Under the pieces are notes generated by a model. It was not told where the DNA came from. It searched no databases and worked only from the letters and a program-made list of their open reading frames with translations. A program made the position numbers and the translations under genes. This document shows, in pieces, positions 16,959-26,215 of a DNA stretch of 64,000 bases. This stretch comes from Kineosphaera limosa NBRC 100340 (GTDB lineage Bacteria; Actinomycetota; Actinomycetes; Actinomycetales; Dermatophilaceae), in the NCBI RefSeq assembly GCF_000298215.1, contig NZ_BAHD01000025.1, forward strand, positions 1-64,000, read 5' to 3'. Every line of letters starts with the position of its first letter. The first letter of the stretch is position 1.

Positions 16959-18296
16959 CTAGATGTTGCGGAACCGGTTGATGGCGGCCTCGTGCGGTTC
17001 GCGTCGCTCCGGCATGGAGATGCCCAGGCCCGGTTCGGGGGCACCGACGAGCACGCCGACCTTGCCCTGGTGCATGTTGCGGTGCACGTCGTAGGCGGCC
17101 TGGCCGACGTCGCCGAGCGCGTAGGTCTTGCTCAGCGTCGGGTGGATCAGCCGGCGGCGGATGAGGCTGTTGGCCTCCCACGCCTCGCGGTAGTTGGCGA
17201 AGTGGCTGGAGACGATCTTCTTGAGGTTCATCCACAGGTAGCGGTTGTCGTACTCGTGCATGAACCCGGACGTCGAGGCGCAGGTGGTGATCGTGCCGCC
17301 CTTGCGGGTGACGAAGACGCTGGCGCCGAAGGTCTCGCGGCCGGGGTGTTCGAAGACGATGTCGACGTCGTAGCCGCGGGTCAGCTCGCGAATGTCCTTA
17401 CCGAACCGGCGCCACTCCTTGGGGTCCTGGGTCTGCTCGTCCTTCCAGAACTTGTAGCCGCGCTCGTTGCGGTCGATGACGTGCTCGGCGCCCATCTTGC
17501 GGCAGATCTCCGCCTTCTCCGGGCTGGAGACCACGCACACCGGGGTCGCGCCGCCGGCCAGGGCCATCTGCGTGGCGTAGGAGCCGAGGCCGCCGCTGGC
17601 GCCCCAGATGAGCACCCGGTCGCCCAGCTTCATCGCCGCGCCGTTCTTGCTGATGAGCTGCCGGTAGGCGGTGGAGTTGACGAGCCCGGGGCAGGCCGCC
17701 TCCTCCCACGTGAGGTGCTCGGGCTTGGGCATCAGCTGGTTGGCTTTGACGATCGCCAACTCGGCGAGCCCACCGAAGTTCGTCTCGAAGCCCCAGATGC
17801 GCTGCTCGGGGTCGAGCATCGTGTCGTTGTGTCCGTCATGGTGCTCCAGCTCGACGGACAGGCAGTGCGCGACGCACTCCTGACCGGGCTGCCACAGGTG
17901 CACGCCCGGGCCGGTGCGCAGCACGACGCCGGACAGGTCGGAGCCGACGATGTGGTAGGGCAGGTCGTGGCGCTTGGCCCACTGCGACAGGCGGCCGTAG
18001 CGCTCGAGGAAGCCGAAGGTCGACACCGGCTCGAAGATCGAGGTCCAGACGGTGTTGTAGTTCACCGAGCTGGCCATGACGGCCACGAGCGCCTCACCCG
18101 GGGCGAGCTCGGGCAGCGGCACCTCGTCGAGGTGCAGGCTCTCGCGCGGGTCCTTGTCGCGGCTCGTGCGGCCGGCGAACATGTCGACCTCGTCCTTGTG
18201 CACGGTGACGGCCCGGAAAGACTCGGGCACAGGCAGGTTGCCGAACACCTCGGCCGATCGCTCACCGGCCAGGATCGCGTTGCGGATCTCGTCCAT
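16959..18296 (-). CDS. ccr: Crotonyl-CoA carboxylase/reductase
   Basis: A 445-residue medium-chain reductase that converts crotonyl-CoA, CO2 and NADPH to ethylmalonyl-CoA, the key step of the ethylmalonyl-CoA pathway. All four CO2-handling residues described for the Kitasatospora enzyme are at identical numbers: Asn81 (SVNYNTVW), Phe170-Glu171 (IWGFETNFGG) and His365 (VSSHFANY). The NADPH site is WGASGGLGSYATQ (about 231-243). This separates it from plain enoyl-CoA reductases. The ATG at 18296 has AGGAGG 8 nt upstream. It lies downstream of the epimerase gene on the same strand with a 200-bp gap, so it may have its own promoter. Confidence 0.97.
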   Translation of the reverse strand: MDEIRNAILAGERSAEVFGNLPVPESFRAVTVHKDEVDMFAGRTSRDKDPRESLHLDEVPLPELAPGEALVAVMASSVNYNTVWTSIFEPVSTFGFLERYGRLSQWAKRHDLPYHIVGSDLSGVVLRTGPGVHLWQPGQECVAHCLSVELEHHDGHNDTMLDPEQRIWGFETNFGGLAELAIVKANQLMPKPEHLTWEEAACPGLVNSTAYRQLISKNGAAMKLGDRVLIWGASGGLGSYATQMALAGGATPVCVVSSPEKAEICRKMGAEHVIDRNERGYKFWKDEQTQDPKEWRRFGKDIRELTRGYDVDIVFEHPGRETFGASVFVTRKGGTITTCASTSGFMHEYDNRYLWMNLKKIVSSHFANYREAWEANSLIRRRLIHPTLSKTYALGDVGQAAYDVHRNMHQGKVGVLVGAPEPGLGISMPERREPHEAAINRFRNI

Positions 18297-18496
18297 TCCT
18301 ATGGCCTCCTCGCCATGCGGGGCCGGCGCCGACCAGGCGCCGCGTTGATGCCCAACATACCTAGCGGCGCATGATTAACATCGGTACTTCGCCGGGAAAG
18401 TCGGCGCCGCCGACCACCCGACCGGTAATCGGCAGGTGATCGGCGGCGATCAGGGCTGACCAACGCCCCGTCGTTCGGCTTGGATTTCGGCCTGGC
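18297..18496 (-). promoter_or_regulatory. 200-bp gap upstream of ccr
   Basis: Between the epimerase stop and the ccr start. Besides the ccr ribosome site (AGGAGG) it holds a TATGTT hexamer on the minus strand near 18353-18358, about 55 bp before the start, which could be a -10 element. No open reading frame or clear operator is seen. Confidence 0.3.
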
Positions 18497-18937
18497 TCAG
18501 TGCCCCTCGGTGGAGGGTTCGACGAGTTCGACGAGCACTCCACCGGCGTCCTTGGGGTGGATGAAGTTGATCCGGCTGCCGGCGGTGCCACGCTTGGGCT
18601 CGGGGTAGAGCAGGCGCAGGCCGCGCTCGCGCAGGGTCTCGCACACCTCGTCGATGTTCTTGACCCGGTAGGCCATCTGCTGGATGCCCGGGCCGCTCTT
18701 GTCGAGGAACTTGGCGATGGTGCTCTGCTCGTTCAGCGGAGCCAGCAGCTGGATGCAGGAGGTCGAGTCGCCGACCTCCATCATCGCCTCCGCGACGCCC
18801 TGCTCCTCGTTGACCTCGCGATGCGCCATGCGCATCCCGTACTTCTCCTCGTAGAAGGCGATGGCCTCGTCGAGGTCGCGGACCGCGATCCCGACGTGGT
18901 CGATATGGGTGAACAGACCGGTGACATCAGCGCTCAT
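18497..18937 (-). CDS. mce: Methylmalonyl-CoA (ethylmalonyl-CoA) epimerase
   Basis: A 146-residue glyoxalase-fold protein that swaps the (2S) and (2R) forms of methylmalonyl-CoA and, in the ethylmalonyl-CoA pathway, of ethylmalonyl-CoA. Seen: TGLFTHIDHVGIAVRDLDEAI with the first metal His (DHVG), EVGDSTSCIQLLAP, GPGIQQMAYRVKNID and RINFIHPKDAGGVLVELVEP, where Glu is a metal/catalytic ligand. The ATG at 18937 follows a TAGGCT box by 7 nt. It is divergent from the thiolase gene, the same arrangement of functions as Rv1322A-Rv1323 in M. tuberculosis. Confidence 0.92.
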   Translation of the reverse strand: MSADVTGLFTHIDHVGIAVRDLDEAIAFYEEKYGMRMAHREVNEEQGVAEAMMEVGDSTSCIQLLAPLNEQSTIAKFLDKSGPGIQQMAYRVKNIDEVCETLRERGLRLLYPEPKRGTAGSRINFIHPKDAGGVLVELVEPSTEGH

Positions 18938-18944
18938 GCGCCAC

Positions 18945-18950
18945 AGCCTA
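18945..18950 (-). promoter_or_regulatory. -10 box of a probable leaderless promoter for the epimerase
   Basis: TAGGCT on the minus strand, 7 nt before the ATG at 18937. Confidence 0.5.
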
Positions 18951-18985
18951 AGGGCGAGCACCGAGCCAGCGGGCGGGACCATTGG

Positions 18986-19007
18986 CAGTCCCTCGTCAGT
19001 CCCTCGT
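18986..19007. repeat. Perfect tandem 11-bp repeat in the mce/thiolase divergent promoter region
   Basis: CAGTCCCTCGT occurs twice back to back. It sits upstream of a TACAGT hexamer that may be the thiolase -10. It could be a direct-repeat binding site or a chance duplication. Confidence 0.5.
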
Positions 19008-19083
19008 TAACGGTTGCGCGGTCCGGTTACAGTGGCGGCACTCGCTGCGACGACGCCGGGTGCCCGGCCGGAAGGACACGCTC

Positions 19084-20295
<1,212 letters not shown>

Positions 20296-20307
20296 GCGCA
20301 GGCTTAC

Positions 20308-20344
20308 CGCGCCCATCCGCGCCCATCCGCGCCCATCCGCGCCC
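20308..20344. repeat. Tandem 10-bp repeats after the thiolase gene
   Basis: GCCCATCCGC is repeated three times in a row with partial copies at both ends, in the 159-bp gap before meaB. Non-coding; function unknown. Confidence 0.7.
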
Positions 20345-20454
20345 GAGCCGACCGACTCAACTGCCAGGATGGGGCTCAGCCCACGTCGCCGCCCGCCCGC
20401 GACGACCATCCGACCCTGCTCCGCCCGGGATCGCCGCCGCGGAGCGCTAGGAGT

Positions 20455-21429
20455 GTGACAGCGCACATGGCACGCCGTGACGTCGACGTCCCCACCCTCG
20501 TCGAAGCCGCCCGAAGTGGCTCCCCGCGAGCGGTGGCCCGACTCATCTCCCTCGTGGAGGACGCGAGCCCCAAGCTGCGTGAGGTCATGGCTGCCCTCGC
20601 GCCGCACGCGGGGCGCGCACACATCCTGGGGATCACCGGTAGCCCGGGGGTCGGCAAGTCGACGTCGACCAACGCGCTGGTCGGGGCGTTGCGCGCGCAG
20701 GGCAAGCGCGTCGGCGTGCTAGCCGTCGACCCCTCCTCGCCGTTCTCGGGGGGTGCGTTGCTCGGTGACCGGGTACGGATGCAGGAACACGCCCTGGACC
20801 CCGAGGTGTACATCCGCTCGATGGCCAGCCGCGGGCACCTGGGCGGATTGTCGTGGTCCACGCCGCAGGCGATCCGAGTGCTCGACGCGGCCGGCTGCGA
20901 CGTCGTGCTCGTCGAGACGGTCGGCGTCGGGCAGTCGGAGGTCGAGATCGTCGGGCTGGCCGACACGACGATCGTGCTGCTCGCGCCGGGGATGGGTGAC
21001 GGTATCCAGGCGGCGAAGGCCGGCATTTTGGAGATCGGCGACGTGTTCGTCGTCAACAAGGCCGACCGCGACGGCGCCGACGCCACCGTGCGCGACATCC
21101 GGCACATGATCAGCCTCGGCGACCGCACGCAGCCGAACCTGTGGCGCCCGCCGGTCCTAAAGACCGTTGCGGCCCACGGCACCGGCATCGACGAGGTGAT
21201 GGAGGGCATCGACAAACACCTCGCCTGGATGACCGAGCACGGCGAGCTGCAGCGCCGTCGGCAGCGCCGCGCCGCCGACGAGATCGAGGCCATCGTGCTC
21301 GCGCAGCTGCGCACCCGGATGGGTGACCTGCGCGGCTCGCATGGCATGGACGAGTTGGCCGCCCGAGTCGTCGCCGGCCAGACCGACCCCTACCGCGCCG
21401 CCGACAAGGTGCTCGCCGACATCACCTGA
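20455..21429 (+). CDS. meaB: MeaB/ArgK-type G-protein chaperone of B12 mutases
   Basis: A 324-residue P-loop GTPase. Walker A is ITGSPGVGKSTSTNALV (about residues 60-76), followed by VLAVDPSSPFSGGALLGDRVRM, VLVETVGVGQSE (switch) and NKADRDGAD (NKxD base recognition). MeaB proteins gate AdoCbl loading and protect mutases from inactivation. The GTG at 20455 has GGAG 10 nt upstream; an ATG at 20467 is an alternative. It lies just upstream of the MarR gene and icmA and 13 kb from meaA, so it could serve both mutases. Confidence 0.93.
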   Translation: MTAHMARRDVDVPTLVEAARSGSPRAVARLISLVEDASPKLREVMAALAPHAGRAHILGITGSPGVGKSTSTNALVGALRAQGKRVGVLAVDPSSPFSGGALLGDRVRMQEHALDPEVYIRSMASRGHLGGLSWSTPQAIRVLDAAGCDVVLVETVGVGQSEVEIVGLADTTIVLLAPGMGDGIQAAKAGILEIGDVFVVNKADRDGADATVRDIRHMISLGDRTQPNLWRPPVLKTVAAHGTGIDEVMEGIDKHLAWMTEHGELQRRRQRRAADEIEAIVLAQLRTRMGDLRGSHGMDELAARVVAGQTDPYRAADKVLADIT

Positions 21430-21451
21430 AGGCGCCTGAGGCCGCAGGGAG

Positions 21452-21457
21452 TAGCCT
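21452..21457 (+). promoter_or_regulatory. -10 box of a probable leaderless promoter for the MarR gene
   Basis: TAGCCT, 7 nt, then the GTG at 21465. Confidence 0.5.
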
Positions 21458-21464
21458 GACCTGC

Positions 21465-21977
21465 GTGTCTGTTCGCCTCGCCTTCGACCCGATCCGCCGT
21501 GCGGCGGTGCTTTGGGAGCGCCGCTGGGGGCGGGCGTCGGCACCGCAGAGCATGGCGACCGCGACATCGATCATGCGGGTGCAGCAGATTCTGCTCGCTG
21601 ACTTCGACGCCGCCCTGGGTGAGCTCGGTCTGACCTTCGCTCGCTTCGAGGCGCTCGTGTTGCTCACGTTCAGCCGCGACGGACGCCTCCCGATGCGGGT
21701 CGTGGGGGAGCGCCTCATGGTGCACGCCACGAGCGCGACGCACATCGTCCAGCGGCTGGAATCCCAGGGGCTCGTCGCCCGCATCCCCAACCCCGACGAC
21801 GGTCGGGGCACGTTGGCGGTCATCACGCCCGAGGGCCGCGAGCTGGCCGACCGCGGCATGGCGTCGCTGGTCTCCCGCGGCTTCGGGCTCTCGGAGCTGA
21901 CCGGGCCCGAGCGCGTCGAGCTGTTCCGCCTGCTGGAGAAGCTGCGTCGCGCCCACGGCGACTTCGACTCCGACTGA
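21465..21977 (+). CDS. MarR-family transcriptional regulator
   Basis: A 170-residue protein with a winged helix-turn-helix core: TFARFEALVLLTFSRDGRLPM, VGERLMVHATSATHIVQRLESQGLVARIPNPDDGRGTLAVITPEGREL. The residues DDGRGTLAVIT form the wing typical of MarR dimers, which bind 16-20 bp palindromes and respond to small ligands, often acyl- or aryl-CoAs. It lies between meaB and icmA; a perfect 9+2+9 palindrome sits in the icmA promoter 65 bp after its stop, making icmA its likely target. An acyl-CoA ligand is inference. Confidence 0.9.
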   Translation: MSVRLAFDPIRRAAVLWERRWGRASAPQSMATATSIMRVQQILLADFDAALGELGLTFARFEALVLLTFSRDGRLPMRVVGERLMVHATSATHIVQRLESQGLVARIPNPDDGRGTLAVITPEGRELADRGMASLVSRGFGLSELTGPERVELFRLLEKLRRAHGDFDSD

Positions 21978-22042
21978 ACTGCTGCCGGCGAAACTGCTTG
22001 CAGCGCAAGGTATTTGAGAAGGAGCAGACTCAGCCCTGGCAT

Positions 22043-22062
22043 TTACTAGGAGATCCTAGTAA
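22043..22062. promoter_or_regulatory. Perfect palindromic operator in the icmA promoter
   Basis: TTACTAGGAGATCCTAGTAA: 9-bp arms with no mismatch around a 2-bp centre. This is the size and symmetry of a MarR-dimer site. Its right arm overlaps the icmA -10 box, so a bound repressor would block RNA polymerase. Confidence 0.75.
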
Positions 22063-22065
22063 TCT
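22060..22065 (+). promoter_or_regulatory. -10 box of a probable leaderless promoter for icmA
   Basis: TAATCT, 7 nt, then the ATG at 22073. It overlaps the last three bases of the palindromic operator. No ribosome site lies at a usable distance from this ATG. Confidence 0.55.
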
Positions 22066-22072
22066 CTTGGGC

Positions 22073-23884
22073 ATGACGATCATCGAAGATCAGGCCCAGG
22101 CGGCCGCATCCGACTCTGCAAACAACAGTGTGCCGGGCGACGGGCGCCGCCGTTGGCAGGAGCGCTTCGACGCCGCCACAGCGCGCGGTCAGGTTCGCGA
22201 TGCAGACTTCACCACCCTCTCCGGCATGGAGCTTGAGCCCGTCTACGGCCCGAGCGACGAGGCCGAGGCCGCGGACGAACGCATGGAGCGGATCGGCTGG
22301 CCGGGCGAATTCCCCTACACCCGTGGCCTTTACGCCACCGGCTACCGCGGCCGCCCGTGGACGATCCGGCAGTTCGCCGGCTTCGGCAACGCCAAGCAGA
22401 CCAACGAGCGCTACAAGATGATCCTCGGTCGCGGCGGCGGCGGCCTGTCCGTCGCCTTCGACATGCCGACGCTCATGGGGCGCGACTCCAACGACCCGAT
22501 GAGCCTCGGCGAGGTCGGCCACTGCGGTGTGGCCATCGACTCGGCCGTCGATATGGACATCCTCTTCTCCGACATTCCGCTCGGCGACGTCACGACCTCC
22601 ATGACGATCAGCGGCCCGGCCGTCCCGGTCTTCTGCATGTACCTCGTCGCCGCCGAGCGGCAGGGTATCGACCCGGGCGTGCTCAACGGCACCCTGCAGA
22701 CCGACATCTTCAAGGAGTACATCGCACAGAAGGAGTGGCTGTTCGATCCGGAGCCGCACCTGCGCCTGATCGGCGACCTCATGGAGTTCTGTGCGGAGAA
22801 GATCCCGGCGTACAAGCCGCTGTCGGTCTCGGGCTACCACATCCGTGAGGCCGGCTCGACGGCCGCGCAGGAGCTCGCGTTCACCCTTGCCGACGGTTTC
22901 GGCTACGTCGAGTTGGGTCTTTCCCGCGGCCTCGACGTCGATGTGTTCGCCCCGGGCCTGAGCTTCTTCTTCGACTCCCACGTCGACTTCTTCGAGGAGA
23001 TCGCCAAGTTCCGTGCGGCCCGGCGCATCTGGGCCCGCTGGATGCGCGACGTCTACGGCGCCAAGACCGAGAAGGCGCAGTGGCTGCGCTTCCACACCCA
23101 GACCGCCGGCGTCTCCCTCACGGCCCAGCAGCCGCTGAACAATGTCGTGCGTACCGCGACCGAGGCCCTCGCCGCGGTACTCGGCGGCACCAACTCCCTG
23201 CACACCAACGCCCTCGACGAGACCCTCGCGCTGCCCACCGAGCAGTCCGCCGAGGTCGCCCTGCGCACCCAGCAGGTGCTCATGGAAGAGACCGGCATCT
23301 GCAATGTCGCCGACCCGCTCGGCGGCAGCTGGTACGTCGAGGCGCTGACCGACCAGATCGAGGCCGAGGCCAACAAGATCTTCGACCGCATCCTGGCCAT
23401 GGGCGGCAGCGATCACTCCACGGCGGACCTGGCCGCGCTCGCGCAGACCGTTCGGCAGAACGTCGGCAAGTCCGAGGGCGGCCAGTGGCCGATGACGAAG
23501 GGCATCCTGCGCGGCATCGAGGAGGGCTGGTTCATGGCGGAGATCGCCGACGCCGCCTTCCAGCACCAGATCGCGCTCGAGCAGGGCGACAAGAAGGTTG
23601 TCGGCGTGAACACCCTCACCGAGTCGGTGGCCAGCGAACTCGACATCCTGCGCGTCAGTCACGAGGTCGAGCGCGAGCAGGTGCGCGAGCTGGACGACCG
23701 CAAGGCCGGCCGCGACGAGGCCGCGGTGCAGGCCGCGTTGACGCACATGGTGGAGGTCAGCCGCACCAGCGACAACATGATCCCCGCCATGCTCGACGCC
23801 GTCCGCGCGGAGGCCACCCTCGGCGAGATCTGCAACGTGCTGCGCGACGAGTGGGGCGTCTACCGCGAGCCCGCCCGCTTCTGA
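22073..23884 (+). CDS. icmA: Isobutyryl-CoA mutase large subunit (IcmA type)
   Basis: A 603-residue mutase catalytic chain without a B12-binding domain. It interconverts isobutyryl-CoA and n-butyryl-CoA with AdoCbl bound on a separate small subunit. Substrate signature: Phe in IRQFAGFGNAKQTNERY and Gln in EYIAQKEWLFDPEP, where methylmalonyl-CoA mutases have Tyr and Arg. This points to an uncharged acyl chain. Long stretches (GGGGLSVAFDMPTLMGRDS, VSGYHIREAGST, LGGTNSLHTNALDETLALP) match streptomycete IcmA from memory. The ATG at 22073 is chosen from the leaderless box. No icmB is in the window; the only B12 domain here is that of MeaA. Confidence 0.9.
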   Translation: MTIIEDQAQAAASDSANNSVPGDGRRRWQERFDAATARGQVRDADFTTLSGMELEPVYGPSDEAEAADERMERIGWPGEFPYTRGLYATGYRGRPWTIRQFAGFGNAKQTNERYKMILGRGGGGLSVAFDMPTLMGRDSNDPMSLGEVGHCGVAIDSAVDMDILFSDIPLGDVTTSMTISGPAVPVFCMYLVAAERQGIDPGVLNGTLQTDIFKEYIAQKEWLFDPEPHLRLIGDLMEFCAEKIPAYKPLSVSGYHIREAGSTAAQELAFTLADGFGYVELGLSRGLDVDVFAPGLSFFFDSHVDFFEEIAKFRAARRIWARWMRDVYGAKTEKAQWLRFHTQTAGVSLTAQQPLNNVVRTATEALAAVLGGTNSLHTNALDETLALPTEQSAEVALRTQQVLMEETGICNVADPLGGSWYVEALTDQIEAEANKIFDRILAMGGSDHSTADLAALAQTVRQNVGKSEGGQWPMTKGILRGIEEGWFMAEIADAAFQHQIALEQGDKKVVGVNTLTESVASELDILRVSHEVEREQVRELDDRKAGRDEAAVQAALTHMVEVSRTSDNMIPAMLDAVRAEATLGEICNVLRDEWGVYREPARF

Positions 23885-23893
23885 CCGAGTCCA

Positions 23894-23933
23894 CCCCGAA
23901 AGCCGGCGCCTCTTGGGGCGCCGGCTTTCGGGG
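23894..23933 (+). terminator. Terminator hairpin after icmA
   Basis: A 17-bp perfect stem (23894-23910 with 23917-23933) and 6-nt loop, 10 bp after the icmA stop. Confidence 0.85.
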
Positions 23934-23987
23934 CTCTGAGGGAGGGGGTGGTAGCCGGGGTGAGGAGCATCAGTGAGAATGGCGACC

Positions 23988-24917
23988 ATGTCGGATCAGC
24001 CACTGATGCCCCGTTCTGCCATGCGTGGCGCCGTCGACCTCTCGGGGATCGGCCAGGCGCCGAGCGCACCACCCGCCTCAGGCGGATCGTCGACCGGATT
24101 CGCGGGAGGCGTTCGCGTCGATGCCACCGAGGCCGAGTTCCAAGACGTCGTCATGTCGACCCGCGACGTCGCCGCACTCGTCGTGCTCTGGTCGGCCGCC
24201 CATCCGGAGACCGAGCAGGCCGTGACGAACGCCGTCACCGTGGCGGAGCGCCAGGACGGACGCCTGCGGGTCGTCGCGGTCGACGTGCAGGCCAACCCGG
24301 GCATCGCGGCCGCCTTCCAAGTGCAGCAGATCCCGATGACCGTCGGCCTGGTCGCCGGCCAGCCGGTGCCGCTCTTCCCCGGAGTCCAGCCCGCCGAGCA
24401 GCTGGCCCCCGTCGTCGCCGAACTGCTCAAGGTCGCCGCGCAGAACGGCGTCACCGGCCACATCACCGACGCCGGCCAGGTCGAGGCGCCCGACGAGCCG
24501 GAGATCGACCCGCGCTTCGAGGCCGCGTTCGATGCCGTCGAGGCCGGCGACTACGACACCGCGATCGCCGCCTACGAGCAGGTACTCAAGGAGGCGCCCG
24601 CCGACGACGACGCCAAAGCCGGCCTCGCGCAGGTCAAGCTGCTCAAGCGGGTCGCCGATGCCGACCTCGCCGCAGCGCGCGCCGAAGCCGCCGCCAAACC
24701 GACCGATGTCGCCGCGCAGACCCTGGCCGCCGATCTCGACCTCGCCGGCGGCCACGTCGAAGACGCCTTCACCCGGCTCGTCGACCTCGTACGCGCCACC
24801 GCGGAGGAGGAGCGGGACGCCGCCCGCGCCCACCTGCTGGAGCTCTTCGAGATCGTCGGCCCCAAAGACGAGCGCGTCGTCAAGGCCCGCCGAGCCCTGA
24901 TGAGCGCCCTGTTCTGA
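23988..24917 (+). CDS. YbbN/CnoX-like thioredoxin-fold TPR protein
   Basis: A 309-residue protein. Residues about 40-150 form a thioredoxin fold in which the CxxC site is replaced (VVLWSAAHPETEQ), with the cis-Pro segment QIPMTVGLVAGQPV. The rest has tetratricopeptide-like helices starting DPRFEAAFDAVEAGDYDTAIAAYEQVL. E. coli YbbN/CnoX is a holdase that works with GroEL and DnaK; lack of redox cysteines suggests a chaperone-adaptor role. The ATG at 23988 fits the local spacing better than the ATG at 23979. Position after the thiolase block matches Rv1324. Confidence 0.82.
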   Translation: MSDQPLMPRSAMRGAVDLSGIGQAPSAPPASGGSSTGFAGGVRVDATEAEFQDVVMSTRDVAALVVLWSAAHPETEQAVTNAVTVAERQDGRLRVVAVDVQANPGIAAAFQVQQIPMTVGLVAGQPVPLFPGVQPAEQLAPVVAELLKVAAQNGVTGHITDAGQVEAPDEPEIDPRFEAAFDAVEAGDYDTAIAAYEQVLKEAPADDDAKAGLAQVKLLKRVADADLAAARAEAAAKPTDVAAQTLAADLDLAGGHVEDAFTRLVDLVRATAEEERDAARAHLLELFEIVGPKDERVVKARRALMSALF

Positions 24918-24996
24918 GGGTCGCGCCTTGAGGGAGGTTCTCGTCCGTCTGCCACGTGGTTGACCTGGGGTCATTGCCTACTGACCGGTAGCGGCC

Positions 24997-25002
24997 TACC
25001 GT
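24997..25002 (+). promoter_or_regulatory. -10 box of a probable leaderless promoter for a small ORF
   Basis: TACCGT, 6 nt, then the ATG at 25009. Confidence 0.5.
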
Positions 25003-25008
25003 CGCGTC

Positions 25009-25242
25009 ATGACTCTGTTCAGCCTGCTCGGCCCCGCCCGCGGTACGGACGCGACGGCGTTTCTCCTGCCTTCGGACGGCGCTCCGCAGGCCGAGCGACG
25101 CACGCATCCTGTGCCGGGCGAGCCGTTCGGGGTACAGATGCCGAAGCGCTTGCTCGACCTGCCGGAGGAGGTCACGGCCTCGGTCGCGGCGGCCTGTGAC
25201 TCCAACCTGGGGCTCGCCGGTACGACTGACCCGCACGACTGA
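25009..25242 (+). CDS. Small hypothetical protein (77 aa)
   Basis: A 77-residue ORF with no recognised domain (MTLFSLLGPARGTDATAFLL...). The main reason to believe it is the TACCGT box placed exactly as for other leaderless genes of this window. Its last codons and stop lie inside a degenerate tandem repeat, so the C-terminus may not be conserved. Confidence 0.5.
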   Translation: MTLFSLLGPARGTDATAFLLPSDGAPQAERRTHPVPGEPFGVQMPKRLLDLPEEVTASVAAACDSNLGLAGTTDPHD

Positions 25243-25288
25243 CCACTGACCCCCACGACTGACCACGCGGCTGACCGCACGATTGACC
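25222..25288. repeat. Degenerate ACGACTGACC direct repeats
   Basis: ACGACTGACC begins at 25222, 25235 and 25255, with a variant (ACGATTGACC) at 25279; further CTGACC fragments lie between. It spans the 3' end of the small ORF and the gap to the convergent mycothiol-family gene. Confidence 0.6.
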
Positions 25289-25331
25289 CGCACGCCCGGG
25301 TCGGACGTCGCGTGGGGCGCCGCGCGGCTGC

Positions 25332-26177
25332 TCAGCGCGGTGCCACCGCGTCCAGCACGCCCTCGAGCTCGGCGACCAGCACCGCGTCGCCGGCCCGAAG
25401 CGGCTCGGTGAGCACCGGGCGGCGCCACAGCCGGCAGTACAGGTCCTCGGCCGAACCCGACAGGATGCCGACCGGATGCACGGTGCCGTCGACCGGGTCA
25501 TTTCCGGCGACGTAGATCGCCGGATCGTCGTGCTCGACTCCCCGCGGATCGGTGCCGGCGCGTCGCGCGAGCGTGACCAGCCAGGTGTCGCCCGTATCCG
25601 TCGCCACCACCCGGACGGTGCGACCCGGCTCCGGCCTGATCACGGCCCACGCGGGGTGGTACCCCATGAAGACGCGCAGCATCTCGTCGATGCCGTCGGC
25701 GGCCAGGGCGGCGTCGATGGGGCTGCGGTGGCTGCCGTCGGGCGCTGCCGTCAGCTCCGCGTCGAGGCGATGGATGCACGCCTCGTGCGCCTGCCGGCGC
25801 GCGGCGAAGCCCGCCGTCTGGTCTCGTGACCACGACCAACGCTGCGCCTGCGCGGGGGTGGCCTCCAGGGCGTCGGCTAGCCGAGCCGCCTCCTGTCGGA
25901 ACGCCGCCAGCAACTCGGGACGACCGTCGGGTCGCGGCGCAGGGGTCAGCTGGCTCACCTCGGCTTCGGTGGTCAGGCCGTCGGAGACCACGCGGCACCA
26001 GAACGACTGCACGACGAGCAGGTGGGCCAGCAGATCGTCGGCGTCCCAGCCCGGGCAGGTCGGCACCCGGGCGCCCGACGGCGCCTGCGCTAGCACGTCG
26101 GCCAAGCGCTCGGAATCTTGGCGCAGAAAGCGCAGGTAGGCCTGCTCCGACAGGCGGGTCCCTTGGTGCGTGCCCAT
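25332..26177 (-). CDS. Maleylpyruvate isomerase/mycothiol-dependent family protein
   Basis: A 281-residue protein with an N-terminal DinB-like four-helix bundle: SEQAYLRFLRQDSERLADVL, VPTCPGWDADDLLAHLLVVQSFWCRVV, and a second His-containing helix FAARRQAHEACIHRLDAEL. This pattern belongs to the mycothiol-dependent maleylpyruvate isomerase superfamily (metal bound by three His). The C-terminal half is beta-rich (SCP2-like in relatives). Many actinobacterial members have no known substrate. The ATG at 26177 follows TAGGGT by 6 nt. Confidence 0.82.
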   Translation of the reverse strand: MGTHQGTRLSEQAYLRFLRQDSERLADVLAQAPSGARVPTCPGWDADDLLAHLLVVQSFWCRVVSDGLTTEAEVSQLTPAPRPDGRPELLAAFRQEAARLADALEATPAQAQRWSWSRDQTAGFAARRQAHEACIHRLDAELTAAPDGSHRSPIDAALAADGIDEMLRVFMGYHPAWAVIRPEPGRTVRVVATDTGDTWLVTLARRAGTDPRGVEHDDPAIYVAGNDPVDGTVHPVGILSGSAEDLYCRLWRRPVLTEPLRAGDAVLVAELEGVLDAVAPR

Positions 26178-26183
26178 TGGCTC

Positions 26184-26189
26184 ACCCTA
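26184..26189 (-). promoter_or_regulatory. -10 box of a probable leaderless promoter
   Basis: TAGGGT on the minus strand, 6 nt before the ATG at 26177. Confidence 0.5.
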
Positions 26190-26215
26190 GCCACAGCGAT
26201 GGCGGAGCCCAGCTC

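Noticed and set aside
14595-18374. 1259-codon open frame on the plus strand
   Set aside because: Opposite paralogue B and ccr, both with clear domains; it is an antisense shadow of GC-rich codon use and has no recognisable motif.
22073-23884. Methylmalonyl-CoA mutase (MutB) identity
   Set aside because: The Tyr/Arg pair that reads the methylmalonyl carboxylate is Phe/Gln here, and there is no B12 domain.
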